A stretch of 64,000 nucleotides of DNA, from positions 104,262 through 168,261 of the forward strand of contig NW_005200659.1 of the NCBI RefSeq assembly GCF_000372725.1, read 5' to 3'. The position numbers were made by a program, and so were the translations under genes. This stretch comes from Emiliania huxleyi CCMP1516. Its lineage: Eukaryota; Haptophyta; Isochrysidales; Noelaerhabdaceae. The notes beneath the pieces are model-generated. The model was given only the letters and a program-made list of their open reading frames with translations, had not been told where the DNA came from and did no database searches. Position 1 is the stretch's first letter, and the number at the start of each line of letters is the position of its first letter. Shown here in pieces: positions 1 through 10,570 of the stretch.

Positions 1-2264
1 GCGGCCTTCCTCGGCATCTCGCGCACTTCGCCCGGCTGGAAGTACGTCATCACCGAGGGTCCGCGCAAGGGGCACATCGGCACCACCACGCAGGCGACCT
101 TCAGCGTCAACGAGCTCTGGAACGGCATCGAGTACCGTGCTCCTACCTCCGACCTCACCCCGACGGACATCGAGGGCGCGTGGCCGGAGCTTGTGACCGC
201 GGACGAGATGCCCGACGAGTCGGACAAGGCTACGCTCGACAACAACGTAACCCGCGGCGACTCCGTCTTCCTCCCCACACTGTGTGCTCTACGCAGTGGC
301 TGAAAAGTTAATCAATTGTTTTTTTAGCCCCTACGCCCTCGGGACGCGCACCGCGCTACTGCTCCCGGGCCAGGGGTGTAAGGGAACACACTAGGGCACA
401 CCAGGGCCGGTCTAGCCAGCCCTATCCCGCCCACAGCCTTCGAAAACGCACAAAAATCGCACCGCCGGAGCCGCGGCGAATCGCCGCTGGAGGCCGCGTG
501 TCGCGCCACCGACGGCCGCACGTCGAACCCCCGGCTCCGCGCCGCTGCTCCACCGCGCCGGCCATCCAGCGCGCACCCCCCAAGCTGCTGGTGCCCTCTT
601 AAAGGGCCACAAAGCCTCGAAAGGAGCCGTCGACCGTCACCTAACAGAGGGGTGTCGGCCCCGGGCTCGCCGCTCTTGCGAGCGGTCGGCGGCGTCTAGG
701 GCGGAGCCAGCGGTAGTAGCGGTGGTGCCGGCGTGTGCCGTGACGGAGGGGGTGGCGGCGGGGCGCGGACGGCGGGGTGCGGCGGCCGAGGCTCGAGCGG
801 GGGGGGCGGCAGCGGTGGCACCATCGTCGGCGGAAGTTCGACCTGGCGGGTGAGAGGTGGGAGGCGCCGAGGGCGGAACCGCTGCGGACGCGGCGAGGTC
901 GGAGGCGCAGAGGCCGAGGCGGCACGGGCGGCGGCGCCGACGGCACTGCAGCGCCGGTGCAGCGCCGGAGAGGGCGGCTGAGGTGGCGCGGACGGCGGTG
1001 GCGAGAAGGCGGGCGGAAGCTTAGACGGGTGGTGGTGGAGGAGGAGGCGGCAAAATCACGGGCGAAGCGCCGAGGGGGGCGGCGGAGGCGGTGCACCAGC
1101 GGTGGGGAGGGTAGCTACGGCGGCGGGGTAGCGGCCAGCATCGCCAGGGGGGGCGGGAGGTGCCGCGGGTGCCGCACGGGCGGCGGCGGCCGTGCCGGTG
1201 ATGGCGCCTGGTAAAGGGGAGGCGGGTCTGAGAGGCGGACGCGCGGGCGGGAGAGGTGAGTGAGACCACGCACGCGGCTGCGGTCGCGTCGCGCCGTGCG
1301 GGAGGGGCGCCGGCGCAACCACGGCGGCAGCCGAGGCGGCTCATCGCGCCGTACAGAGGCTCCGGGGAGGCGCGCGGTGCGGCGGCGCACCGGTGGATCG
1401 CCGCGGCAAAGTGTAGCCGAGGCGGGGCGGCAAGCGCCCGAGCCGGCCGTTGGGGCGGCGCCGACGCCGCCCAGGATGCCGTGGGCCGATGGTGCGGAGA
1501 AGCGGCCGCTCCCCCTCTCGGGGCGGCCGCAAAACCTGTGCAGCAGCAGCACGCCGAGAACGCGCCTGCGGGGGTGAGGTGCCTAATGTGAGATTGCGGC
1601 CGCCGCCGCGGTTACTTTCTCCCTCCAAAGTGCATGTGCCTTGGGAAGGGGGTGCAAGCACACCTCCGCTACTCGGAATATAGGGTCATGCGACTCGATC
1701 GCGAGCGAGCGCGGGTAGACGGTGGCGTCCGCAAAGCGACGGCTCGCGCGCGACCGCGGGCTTGCGCGTCGGCCGTGCGCGGGCAGAGGGCGCGGAGGGG
1801 CGAGCGGTGGCGGTCGCTCGCCCGGGCAACCCGCGCGCGGGCGGCGCGCCGCAGCGGGGAGCGCCCAGGGGCGCGGCGCGTGCTGGCTGCGAGCGGGCGC
1901 TTGACATCGTTTTTGAGGAGAGATAGCCCAAAAATATACCCCCGAATAGAGCACACAGTGCCACCGACAACCACGCCGGGGGGCTGACCCTCGACGAGGA
2001 GGTGGTGATCATGCCAGACCCGGCCAACGACGGCAACGTCAACCCGCCCGCAGCGGGTGCGCCTGCGCCGCGCACCACCCGCAGCCGCGGCGGCGTCTCG
2101 ACGGGCGAGTACAACAACATGCTCAACGCCCGCCTCGCCGCCAATGCCACGCCCTTCGGCATCTGGGCGGCTGCGGCGGCCGCATCCCCATCGTCGTCTG
2201 TCTACCGCAACACCACGGACCAGTGCGTCGCGTACATGTCGAGCGTGGACGGCCAGAAGATGCC
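1..2264 (+). pseudogene. Ty1/copia pol fragment, interrupted and rearranged
   Basis: Positions 1-277 and 1961-2264 together encode the stretch of copia polyprotein between the integrase core and reverse transcriptase, nearly identical to the copy at 12280-12855. A DNA transposon (278-1960) splits it. At about 2264 the sequence jumps out of pol (after a Gly-Gln-Lys-Met-Pro) into the end of gag at the zinc-knuckle Cys-Ile-Gly-Asp. The gene order is therefore pol then gag, the reverse of an intact element, so this is a recombined relic. The start lies beyond the window edge. Classification is by similarity to the better-preserved copies in this window. Confidence 0.85.
278..1960. mobile_element. 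Non-autonomous DNA transposon with 14-bp terminal inverted repeats
   Basis: The ends are perfect inverted repeats: CACTGTGTGCTCTA at 278-291 and its reverse complement at 1947-1960. Deleting 278-1960 gives exactly the uninterrupted copia sequence seen at 12550-12570, which fixes both borders. The 1683-bp interior is extremely GC-rich. Its ORFs are arginine/alanine-rich on both strands and show no transposase motif. The CACTG terminus resembles CACTA/EnSpm elements, which usually make 3-bp target duplications. CCA does flank both sides, but the related empty site also has CCACCA, so a duplication is not proven. The superfamily is therefore tentative. Confidence 0.8.
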
Positions 2265-3417
2265 CAGTGCATCGGCGACCTCATCTGCAAGGGGGTCCCT
2301 GTCGCCAAGGTGCTCGAGGAACTCCCCGACCGCATCGACCACGAGACGAAGGTGCGCATGGCCCAGTCCTCGTACAAGAAGGTGTGCGCCAAGTCCCCCG
2401 GCCGCACCCTCCCGCACGACCCCTTCAAGAAGTCGGACTCCACCGCGACCGACCACGAGGAGGTGCGGGCGGCGCTGGCCGACTCTGTCACCCGCACGTT
2501 CGACCCGGACGGCATCGTCGGCGGCTTTGTCGCTGGCGTCGGCACCGACCAGGTCGAGGACACCTTCCCCGACTCCAACCCCACCGACACGCCCGCCATC
2601 CTCAAGGCCAAGACGGCGGCGCGCAATGCGGCGGAGGCACGGGCGCGCGGCGGGCTGTGGGTCAAGTTCACCTCGTTCGTCACCGCGCTGCCTCGCCCGT
2701 ACATCGGCGCTTCCATCCTACTCGTCCTGCTCGCGTGCCTCATCCCGGTCTACATGGGCTCGCCTGCCTCGATCGGCACGCCTGTGGCCGACGCCGTGGA
2801 CGAGCCCTCGAACATGGGCGTGATGGTCGAGTCCGTCACCGCACTACCCCTCGAGCTGTCCACCGGGCCGGCGACTGGCTCAGGTGGCGGAGCAGAGTAC
2901 GCCATCGAGGAGGACCCGCTCCAGCCAATCTACCGCAAGGTCGCGGGCGACATGTTCCGCGCGGTGAATGACATCGACGTGCCCAAGACGGTCCCGCTCG
3001 TCCTCTCGTACACGTGCATCATGCTCGCCATGTACGTGGCGCGCATGGACGCGATGCAGGCACACGCGCTTGTCGGGCATGTCAAGGTCGTCGACGCGTA
3101 CGACACGACCGCCGGTGTGAACATGCCGGGATCGTATGCCGCTGGCGTCGACTCCAAGGCGGGCATGAACATGTTCCCGACGCCCGACTACTTCCCTCAC
3201 GGGTGGCGCGAGCCCGAGAAGCCCATCTACATCCGCTGCGCAAACAACGACTACCTCAAGGCGAAGGGCGTCGGCACCGCGTACGCCTTCGCGCTGGCTG
3301 ACCCGACCAAGCCGCAGGACACCAAGGTTGTGAACACCGAGTGGGTGAACGCGCTGTACGCGCCCGGACTCGCCATGCCTCTCGTCAGCGTCAAGGAGTG
3401 CAAGGCGCAGAACATCG
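2265..3417 (+). pseudogene. Copia gag C-terminus and protease region, fragment
   Basis: In frame +1 this encodes the end of gag after the zinc knuckle, a strongly hydrophobic segment (about 2690-2760) that reads as a transmembrane helix, and the protease-like region ending in Leu-Tyr-Ala-Pro-Gly-Leu and Leu-Val-Ser-Val-Lys-Glu-Cys. It is almost identical to 4705-5110 joined to 10571-11330. It stops where the LTR begins at 3418, inside what would be the protease/integrase junction, so the element is truncated. The two-base overlap at the joint (TG) leaves the exact breakpoint ambiguous by that much. Confidence 0.85.
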
Positions 3418-3702
3418 TGTTGAAGACCGACGACCGCGCAGCCGTCTAGTCTACGGCCACACACACACACATAGTGTCCTTACCACTCAGGGACTGCACC
3501 TGCGCAGTTTCGTACCGCTGCGGCGCGGTTTTGCAAAAACCGTTCTGCAGCGGCGCGGTTTTGCCCTTCACCCGCAGCCTGGATTGATAGTCATTGTGGG
3601 TGTGGGGGCCGCGGGCCAGGACTTTTGTTTGAACAAAGTTTTGACAGTACATTTCTGTCGGGCCTTGGAACAGCTTGTGAGTGGTCACTGAAGACCTTCA
3701 CA
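3418..3702 (+). repeat. Copia long terminal repeat A (5' LTR of the plus-strand element)
   Basis: This 285-bp repeat starts TGTTGAAGACCG and ends TGAAGACCTTCACA (TG...CA). It matches, in opposite orientation, the repeats at 5111-5395 and 10286-10570, with a few differences around 3485-3495 and in the CA run. The gag ATG follows 43 bp downstream. That order fixes it as a 5' LTR in plus orientation. Confidence 0.9.
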
Positions 3703-3745
3703 GTTGGTAGCGGCGGGGCAACGATCCCCGGGACATTACGACAAC
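3703..3745 (+). promoter_or_regulatory. Candidate primer-binding site and gag leader
   Basis: Immediately after the LTR comes GTTGGTAGCGGCGGGG, and the minus-strand copy has the same leader with one difference. A TGG just inside the LTR is the expected position of a tRNA primer-binding site (TGG pairs with the tRNA CCA end). I cannot name the tRNA from this sequence. The gag ATG is at 3746. Confidence 0.4.
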
Positions 3746-5110
3746 ATGTCGTCGACGGACAAGCTGGTGATTCCGGCCTACAAACAGGGCTCCGAGCGGG
3801 AGTTCAACGAGTGGTTCCGCAACCTGCGGACCGCGGCGAAGCAACACAAGTACCTCCTCGACATCATCGAGGTGGGCACCATCCGGCCGGGCGCGGAGCG
3901 CGAGGCCGAGGCGGTCGCGCTGCACGTGCGCTACAAGAACGTCGGCAATGCGGACGGCCTCATCCCGGCCAAGGTCGACAAGTTCTTCGAGGACCTGTCG
4001 AAGACTCTGTCGCGCCAACTCTACGGTGCGCTGCAGAACGCCGTCAAGGACGACGACACGCTGGCCGAGATGTTGGCGGACGAGGACGCCGACCACTACG
4101 ACGACATCAAGAAGGGCATCGCGGCGATCAAGTCGCTCATCGAGTCGGAGGACACGAACTCCAAGAACGTGCGCACGAAGGCGCTGCGCGCGGATCTCGA
4201 GAAGGCGTACTCCCCCGACGCTCTCAAGGACCTCACGTCCGCGAGCCTCGCCAAGTTCAAGACGGGCATCGAGCTGGCGAACAAGTTCCTCAAGGGCTCC
4301 CAGTGGCACCTCCCCGACGAGGTGATCGAGGAATACATCCTCGACGCGATCGCCGCCAAGGGGGCCACGCTCGGCGCAAACATGCGCGTGCAGATCGGCA
4401 TGCAGCGCCAACTCGCCGCGCAATCGGGCAAGGCGTACGGCCTCAAGGCGTCCACGCTCGCGATGCAGGGCATCCTCGACCAAGACAACGCGGACCGCGC
4501 CAACGAGGCCAAGGCGGCTGCGCAGGCGGCGTTCGAGGCGGAGATTGCCTCGCAAGGCGTGCTCAAGGAGAAGCTCGCGGCCGCCGAGTCCCAGGTCGCC
4601 GCTCTCCAGGCGCAGATCAAGTCCGACAAGGGCGGCGGGGACCGCGGCGGCCGCGCAGCCGCTGGGCGCAAGCCGTGCCCCCACTGCAATGGGTTGCACG
4701 GTGGCAAGTGCATCGGCGACCTCATCTGCAAGGGGGTCCCTGTCGCCAAGGTGCTCGAGGAACTCCCCGACCGCATCGACCACGAGACGAAGGTGCGCAT
4801 GGCCCAGTCCTCGTACAAGAAGGTGTGCGCCAAGTCCCCCGGCCGCACCCTCCCGCACGACCCCTTCAAGAAGTCGGACTCCACCGCGACCGACCACGAG
4901 GAGGTGCGGGCGGCGCTGGCCGACTCTGTCACCCGCACGTTCGACCCGGACGGCATCGTCGGCGGCTTTGTCGCTGGCGTCGACACCGACCAGGTCGAGG
5001 ACACCTTCCCCGACTCCAACCCCACCGACACGCCCGCCATCCTCAAGGCCAAGACGGCGGCGCGCAATGCGGCGGAGGCACGGGCGCGCGGCGGGCTGTG
5101 GGTCAAGTTC
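3746..5110 (+). CDS. Copia gag, interrupted at its 3' end by a nested element
   Basis: The reading frame starts at the ATG after the leader and runs about 455 codons with many charged residues. Near residues 311-322 lies a zinc-knuckle-like motif, Cys-X2-Cys-X3-His-X3-Cys, rather than the usual CX2CX4HX4C of retroviral-type nucleocapsids. The frame is cut at 5110, where the LTR of a minus-strand element was inserted. It resumes at 10571 after one copy of the AGTTC target duplication. Without the insertion the ORF would continue into the hydrophobic segment and protease, so gag and pol appear to share one frame. The assignment as gag rests on position after the LTR, the zinc knuckle and the pol domains downstream. 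Confidence 0.85.
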
Positions 5111-5395
5111 TGTGAAGGTCTTCAGTGACCACTCACAAGCTGTTCCAAGGCCCGACAGAAATGTACTGTCAAAACTTTGTTCAAACAAAAGTCCTGGCCC
5201 GCGGCCCCCACACCCACAATGACTATCAATCCAGGCTGCGGGTGAAGGGCAAAACCGCGCCGCTGCAGAACGGTTTTTGCAAAACCGCGCCGCAGCGGTA
5301 CGAAACTGCGCAGATGCAGTCCAGGGGTGGTAAGGACACTATGTGTGTGTGTGTGGCCGTAGACTAGACGGCTGCGCGGTCGTCGGTCTTCAACA
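5111..5395 (-). repeat. Copia LTR B (3' LTR of the nested element)
   Basis: Plus-strand ends are TGTGAAGGTCTTCAG and GTCGGTCTTCAACA. A purine tract (GGATGGGGGG read on the minus strand, 5397-5406) abuts it on the element side, as expected for the polypurine tract priming plus-strand synthesis. The LTR contains a short GT run near 5342-5355. Confidence 0.88.
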
Positions 5396-5606
5396 GCCCC
5401 CCATCCTCGCATCGGGTAGCGAGGCTGAGGATCTGAAGAAGCTAGACGACTCCTACATCTCCTACTATCGCGCGCACAATTGCGCAGCCTCCTCAAGGGT
5501 GGAGGACGAACATACAAGTGACTCGGGGAGCTCCAGGAGCGCCCATACTGCCGGTTGTCGACTACATTTGATGAAGGGGAAGTCGGCGTTTCCCCTCTGT
5601 GCCGTC

Positions 5607-6046
5607 CTAGGCGGTGTCGTTCATGATCTCCTTGCGGAACGACTCGAACTCCTTGCGCGGGAGCGGCTTGGTGAAGAAGTCGGCGAAGTTCTTGAGGCTC
5701 TCGACGTACTCGACCTTGACCTCCCCGGACTCGACGAGCTCGCGAATCTTGAGCTCCTTGCGCAGGATGTGCTTCGTCTTGTCGTGCATGACCGGGTCCT
5801 CGGCGACGCGCAGCGCGGCCGTGTTGTCGATCTTGATGATGGTCGGGCCCTTGGGCTTGTAGCCGAGCGACGCGAGGAGCGAGCGCAGGTGGACCGCCTC
5901 GCAAGCCGCCAGCGTGCCGGCAGAGATCTCGGCCTCGAATGTCGAGAGGGAGATGTGACCCTGCTTCTTGGAGAAGTACGAGACGATCGCGGTGCCGATC
6001 TTGAAGGCGCAGCCGGAGGTGCTCTGGCGGTGCACCAGTTCGCGTC
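5607..6046 (-). CDS. Copia RNase H domain, 3' end of pol (partial)
   Basis: The minus-strand frame ends at a stop at 5607. It carries hallmarks of copia RNase H: a Ser-Thr-Ser-Gly-Cys-Ala segment, Ser-Lys-Lys-Gln-Gly-His-Ile-Ser-Leu-Ser-Thr, Glu-Ala-Glu-Ile, and the Asp-Asn-Thr-Ala-Ala-Leu motif with a downstream Lys-His-Ile. The upstream part is lost in the N gap. Position just before the polypurine tract and LTR B fits the 3' end of pol. Confidence 0.85.
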
Positions 6047-6501
6047 NNNNNNNNNNNNNNNNNNNNNNNNNNNNNNNNNNNNNNNNNNNNNNNNNNNNNN
6101 NNNNNNNNNNNNNNNNNNNNNNNNNNNNNNNNNNNNNNNNNNNNNNNNNNNNNNNNNNNNNNNNNNNNNNNNNNNNNNNNNNNNNNNNNNNNNNNNNNNN
6201 NNNNNNNNNNNNNNNNNNNNNNNNNNNNNNNNNNNNNNNNNNNNNNNNNNNNNNNNNNNNNNNNNNNNNNNNNNNNNNNNNNNNNNNNNNNNNNNNNNNN
6301 NNNNNNNNNNNNNNNNNNNNNNNNNNNNNNNNNNNNNNNNNNNNNNNNNNNNNNNNNNNNNNNNNNNNNNNNNNNNNNNNNNNNNNNNNNNNNNNNNNNN
6401 NNNNNNNNNNNNNNNNNNNNNNNNNNNNNNNNNNNNNNNNNNNNNNNNNNNNNNNNNNNNNNNNNNNNNNNNNNNNNNNNNNNNNNNNNNNNNNNNNNNN
6501 N
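6047..6501. other. Assembly gap (455 N)
   Basis: A run of N separates copia RNase H sequence from the PPR fragment. Any ORF spanning it is not evidence of a real protein. Confidence 1.
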
Positions 6502-7213
6502 CGCCCGCCTCGCGCATGCGGTCGACGGCGCGCCACGCGTTGGACACCTCGTGCGGGAGCAGGGTGGCGGGCCGCTGCTTCTGGTGCGAGTACATGTTGA
6601 TGAGCGCGTTGTACGCCGTCGCGCTGCGCGCCCCCGCCGCGTTCGCGTCGAGGAGGCTCTCGAAGAAGCGCTCGCCCCGCTTGAGCTGCCTCGCGCGGCC
6701 GCAGCCCTTGAGGAGCGCGGCAAAGACGCGCGGGTCGGGCTCCAGCCCGCGCCGGACCATCGTGTCGAAGTGCACAAAGGCCTGGTCAAGCCGGCGCAGC
6801 TTGACGCACGCGTAGATGAGCAGCGCGTACGACTCGCCGACGGCGGCGTCGGCATCCCGGCCGGCGGAGGCCTCGACGAGGTCCTTCTGGCCCTCGAAGA
6901 AGCGGAGGATCGCGTCGCACAGCCGCGGGTTGAGCAGCACGGACTGCATCAGCGCGTCGCCCGCCGCGTCGGCCGCCACGCCCTGCGACTCCTGCGCCAG
7001 AAGGAGGCGCACCGCGCGCGCGAGCGCTGGGCTCTGCACACTCTTCGCGTCGATCTCGTCGGGCTCGTGAAGGCTGTCCGCCGCGCTGTCGAGATCGGTG
7101 CTGGCTGCACTGCTGCAAAGCCGCCGAGGAGGAGCCGCCGCACGCCAGCCGGCCGCCGCGTAGCGGAGCGAGGGCGCTGCGGCCCGGCGGACGCAGAGTC
7201 GGCGAAGCGACAT
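6502..7213 (-). CDS. Pentatricopeptide-repeat protein, 5' part (3' end in gap)
   Basis: The minus-strand frame starts at the ATG at 7213. The first ~45 residues are Arg/Ala/Ser-rich and lack acidic residues, a typical organelle transit peptide. From about residue 105 the helical pairs match PPR units: a Tyr-Ala-Leu-Leu-Ile-Tyr-Ala-Cys-Val-Lys-Leu segment, Ala-Phe-Val-His-Phe-Asp-Thr-Met-Val-Arg-Arg-Gly-Leu-Glu-Pro-Asp, and Thr-Ala-Tyr-Asn-Ala-Leu-Ile-Asn-Met-Tyr. PPR proteins bind organellar RNA. The gene runs into the N gap, so length and C-terminus are unknown. It is a host gene by type but sits inside the bounds of a copia element. Confidence 0.75.
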
Positions 7214-7424
7214 TTCGCGAATTGGAAAGAAGGAATTCGTGGTCAAGTGCTCCAAGTGGTCAGGTGTCGGAGGAGGAGGCGAGGGATGAGCTGGCGCGAC
7301 CTCTGCGAGTAGAGTCGGGACGTACGAGCTCGCCGGGGGGAGACCCGTCGCGGTGGCAGCCGGGCCACCGTGATCTCCGACAGGGAGGGCCACGCCTCCC
7401 CGAGCCTGAGGAGGAGCCGGCGGA

Positions 7425-7498
7425 TGGCCCGACGCGAACATCGAGGCCGCCGCCGAGCGCTGCCTCATCTACCTCATCGGCACGCGGGACCTCGGCCT
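7425..7498 (+). pseudogene. Plus-strand copia relic (end of reverse transcriptase)
   Basis: The frame reads Pro-Asp-Ala-Asn-Ile-Glu-Ala-Ala-Ala-Glu-Arg-Cys-Leu-Ile-Tyr-Leu-Ile-Gly-Thr-Arg-Asp-Leu-Gly-Leu. This resembles the conserved copia stretch between reverse transcriptase and RNase H (the AAKRxLRYLxGTxxxGL type). It ends at 7498, exactly where minus-strand integrase begins. Stops upstream mark it as a short relic, and it overlaps the region 5' of the PPR start. Confidence 0.5.
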
Positions 7499-10242
7499 CG
7501 GAGGGTGATGCCGTACTTGAGACAGAGTTCGCGCACGGCGCTGGAGTTGAGGACGACCTCGTTGTCGCAGAACGCAACTCCTCCGCGGAACGTGTGGCCG
7601 TCCTTTCCCTCGTTCTCGGCGAAGTACTTGCGCAGGTAGGCAGGCGTCTGGCCCTTGGTCTGCAGGATGTACGGCGTGATGGTGCTGGTGTGCTCGTCGA
7701 CGACCATGAGTGCGTAGCGGTGCCCATCGACGCCTACCACACCCTTGGGCGACCAGAGGTCGTAGTGCGACGAGCCCCCGAAGCGAGTGGCCAGTGGCCG
7801 GCCGGTGCTGCGCCGCGCGTGGTACTTGGCGTTCGCCTGCAGCGCGGCGTCGTCGAGGCCCTCGTTGCGGTCCATCTTGGAGAGGTCTGGCACGCCGTCC
7901 GCGATCTTGCTGAGGTCCTTTAGCGCGTCGCCGGAGATGCACAGGGCGTGCCGCCAGAAGGTGCCATCCGTCGGGCGCCGCCCCGGCTTGCCGCGCACGA
8001 TGGCCTTGGCGGCGTTGGCGCCGACGGATGCGCCGAGCGGCATCAGGTGGATGTTGAAGTCCTCCCCGAAGTAGATGGTCTGCCCGGAGGGGTAGTTGAA
8101 GCGTGGTGGGCAGAGGTCGAAGCGGACCACGATGTTCTGCGCCTTGCACTCTTTGACGCTGACGAGAGGCATGGCGAGTCCGGGCGCGTACAGCGCGTTC
8201 ACCCACTCGGTGTTCACAACCTTGGTGTCCTGCGGCTTGGTCGGGTCAGCCAGCGCGAAGGCGTACGCGGTGCCGACGCCCTTCGCCTTGAGGTAGTCGT
8301 TGTTTGCGCAGCGGATGTAGATGGGCTTCTCGGGCTCGCGCCACCCGTGAGGGAAGTAGTCGGGCGTCGGGAACATGTTCATGCCCGCCTTGGAGTCGAC
8401 GCCAGCGGCATACGATCCCGGCATGTTCACACCGGCGGTCGTGTCGTACGCGTCGACGACCTTGACATGCCCGACAAGCGCGTGTGCCTGCATCGCGTCC
8501 ATGCGCGCCACGTACATGGCGAGCATGATGCACGTGTACGAGAGGACGAGCGGGACCGTCTTGGGCACGTCGATGTCATTCACCGCGCGGAACATGTCGC
8601 CCGCGACCTTGCGGTAGATCGGCTGGAGCGGGTCCTCCTCGATGGCGTACTCTGCTCCGCCACCTGAGCCAGTCGCCGGCCCGGTGGACAGCTCGAGGGG
8701 TAGTGCGGTGACGGACTCGACCATCACGCCCATGTTCGAGGGCTCGTCCACGGCGTCGGCCACAGGCGTGCCGATCGAGGCAGGCGAGCCCATGTAGACC
8801 GGGATGAGGCACGCGAGCAGGACGAGTAGGATGGAAGCGCCGATGTACGGGCGAGGCAGCGCGGTGACGAACGAGGTGAACTTGACCCACAGCCCGCCGC
8901 GCGCCCGTGCCTCCGCCGCATTGCGCGCCGCCGTCTTGGCCTTGAGGATGGCGGGCGTGTCGGTGGGGTTGGAGTCGGGGAAGGTGTCCTCGACCTGGTC
9001 GGTGCCGACGCCAGCGACAAAGCCGCCGACGATGCCGTCCGGGTCGAACGTGCGGGTGACAGAGTCGGCCAGCGCCGCCCGCACCTCCTCGTGGTCGGTA
9101 GCGGTGGAGTCCGACTTCTTGAAGGGGTCGTGCGGGAGGGTGCGGCCGGGGGACTTGGCGCACACCTTCTTGTACGAGGACTGGGCCATGCGCACCTTCG
9201 TCTCGTGGTCGATGCGGTCGGGGAGTTCCTCGAGCACCTTGGCGACAGGGACCCCCTTGCAGATGAGGTCGCCGATGCACTTGCCACCGTGCAACCCATT
9301 GCAGTGGGGGCACGGCTTGCGCCCAGCGGCTGCGCGGCCGCCGCGGTCCCCGCCGCCCTTGTCGGACTTGATCTGCGCCTGGAGGGCGGCGACCTGGGAC
9401 TCGGCGGCCGCGAGCTTCTCCTTGAGCACGCCTTGCGAGGCAATCTCCGCCTCGAACGCCGCCTGCGCAGCCGCCTTGGCCTCGTTGGCGCGGTCCGCGT
9501 TGTCTTGGTCGAGGATGCCCTGCATCGCGAGCGTGGACGCCTTGAGGCTGTACGTCTTGCCCGATTGCGCGGCGAGTTGGCGCTGTATGCCGATCTGCAC
9601 GCGCATGTTTGCGCCGAGCGTGGCCCCCTTGGCGGCGATCGCGTCGAGGATGTATTCCTCGATCACCTCGTCGGGGAGGTGCCACTGGGAGTCCTTGAGC
9701 AACTTGTTCGCCTGCTCGATGCCCGTCTTGAACTTGGCGAGGCTCGCGGACGTGAGGTCCTTGAGAGCGTCGGGGGAGTACGCCTTCTCGAGATCCGCGC
9801 GCAGCGCCTTCGTGCGCACGTTCTTGGAGTTCGTGTCCTCCGACTCGATGAGCGACTTGATCGCCGCGATGCCCTTCTTGATGTCGTCGTAGTGGTCGGC
9901 GTCCTCGTCCGCCAACATCTCGGCGAGCGTGTCGTCGTCCTTGACGGCGTTCTGCAGCGCACCGTAGAGTTGGCGCGACAGAGTCACCGACAGGTCCTTG
10001 AAGAACTTGTCGATCATGGCCGGGATGAGGCCGTCCGCAGTGCCGATGTTCTTGTAGCGCACGTGCAGCGCGACCGCCTCGGCCTCGCGCTCCGCGCCCG
10101 GCCGGATGGTGCCCACCTCGATGATGTCGAGGAGGTACTTGTGTTGCTTCGCCGCGGTCCGCAGGTTGCGGAACCACTCGTTGAACTCCCGCTCGGAGCT
10201 CTGTTTGTAGGCCGGAATCACCAGCTTGTCCGTCGACGACAT
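7499..10242 (-). CDS. Copia gag-protease-integrase polyprotein, truncated in integrase
   Basis: A single minus-strand frame starts at the ATG at 10242, 43 bp inside LTR C, and stays open to the breakpoint at 7499. In order it encodes gag with the CX2CX3HX3C zinc knuckle, a hydrophobic segment likely to cross a membrane (about 8790-8870), a protease-like region, and integrase with its first two acidic positions (the Val-Val-Asp-Glu-His and Phe-Cys-Asp-Asn-Glu motifs). It breaks after Tyr-Gly-Ile-Thr-Leu-Arg, before the catalytic glutamate region. Where an active aspartic protease of copia would have Asp-Ser-Gly, this family reads Val-Asp-Ser-Lys-Ala-Gly. Confidence 0.88.
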
Positions 10243-10285
10243 GTTGTCGTAATGTCCCGGGGATCGTTGCCCCGCCGCCACCAAC

Positions 10286-10570
10286 TGTGAAGGTCTTCAG
10301 TGACCACTCACAAGCTGTTCCAAGGCCCGACAGAAATGTACTGTCAAAACTTTGTTCAAACAAAAGTCCTGGCCCGCGGCCCCCACACCCACAATGACTA
10401 TCAATCCAGGCTGCGGGTGAAGGGCAAAACCGCGCCGCTGCAGAACGGTTTTTGCAAAACCGCGCCGCAGCGGTACGAAACTGCGCAGATGCAGTCCAGG
10501 GGTGGTAAGGACACTATGTGTGTGTGTGTGGCCGTAGACTAGACGGCTGCGCGGTCGTCGGTCTTCAACA
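10286..10570 (-). repeat. Copia LTR C (5' LTR of the nested element)
   Basis: This 285-bp LTR, in minus orientation, appears base-for-base identical to LTR B on reading. It is followed at once by the AGTTC target duplication and resumption of the plus-strand gag-pol frame. Confidence 0.9.

Larger units (their letters stand above)
5111..10570 (-). mobile_element. Nested Ty1/copia element inserted in the plus-strand copy
   Basis: Two 285-bp LTRs (5111-5395 and 10286-10570), which look identical on reading, bound a minus-strand element. The five bases AGTTC flank it on both sides (5106-5110 and 10571-10575), the 5-bp duplication typical of copia integrase. The flanks rejoin into an uninterrupted gag-pol frame. 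Read on the minus strand: LTR, gag, protease, integrase up to 7499, then foreign sequence, an N gap, RNase H and LTR. Identical LTRs imply recent insertion. The middle is not a normal copia interior: reverse transcriptase is missing and a PPR-gene start lies there, so either the element is rearranged or the assembly around the gap is wrong. Confidence 0.85.

Noticed and set aside
278-1960. Arginine/alanine-rich ORFs inside the TIR element as a transposase
   Set aside because: Open frames occur on both strands at the same place with no acidic-triad motif; they are composition artefacts.
5621-7468. A long open frame on the minus strand spanning PPR, the N gap and RNase H
   Set aside because: It is open only because N codons are unreadable; PPR and RNase H are different proteins in different frames.
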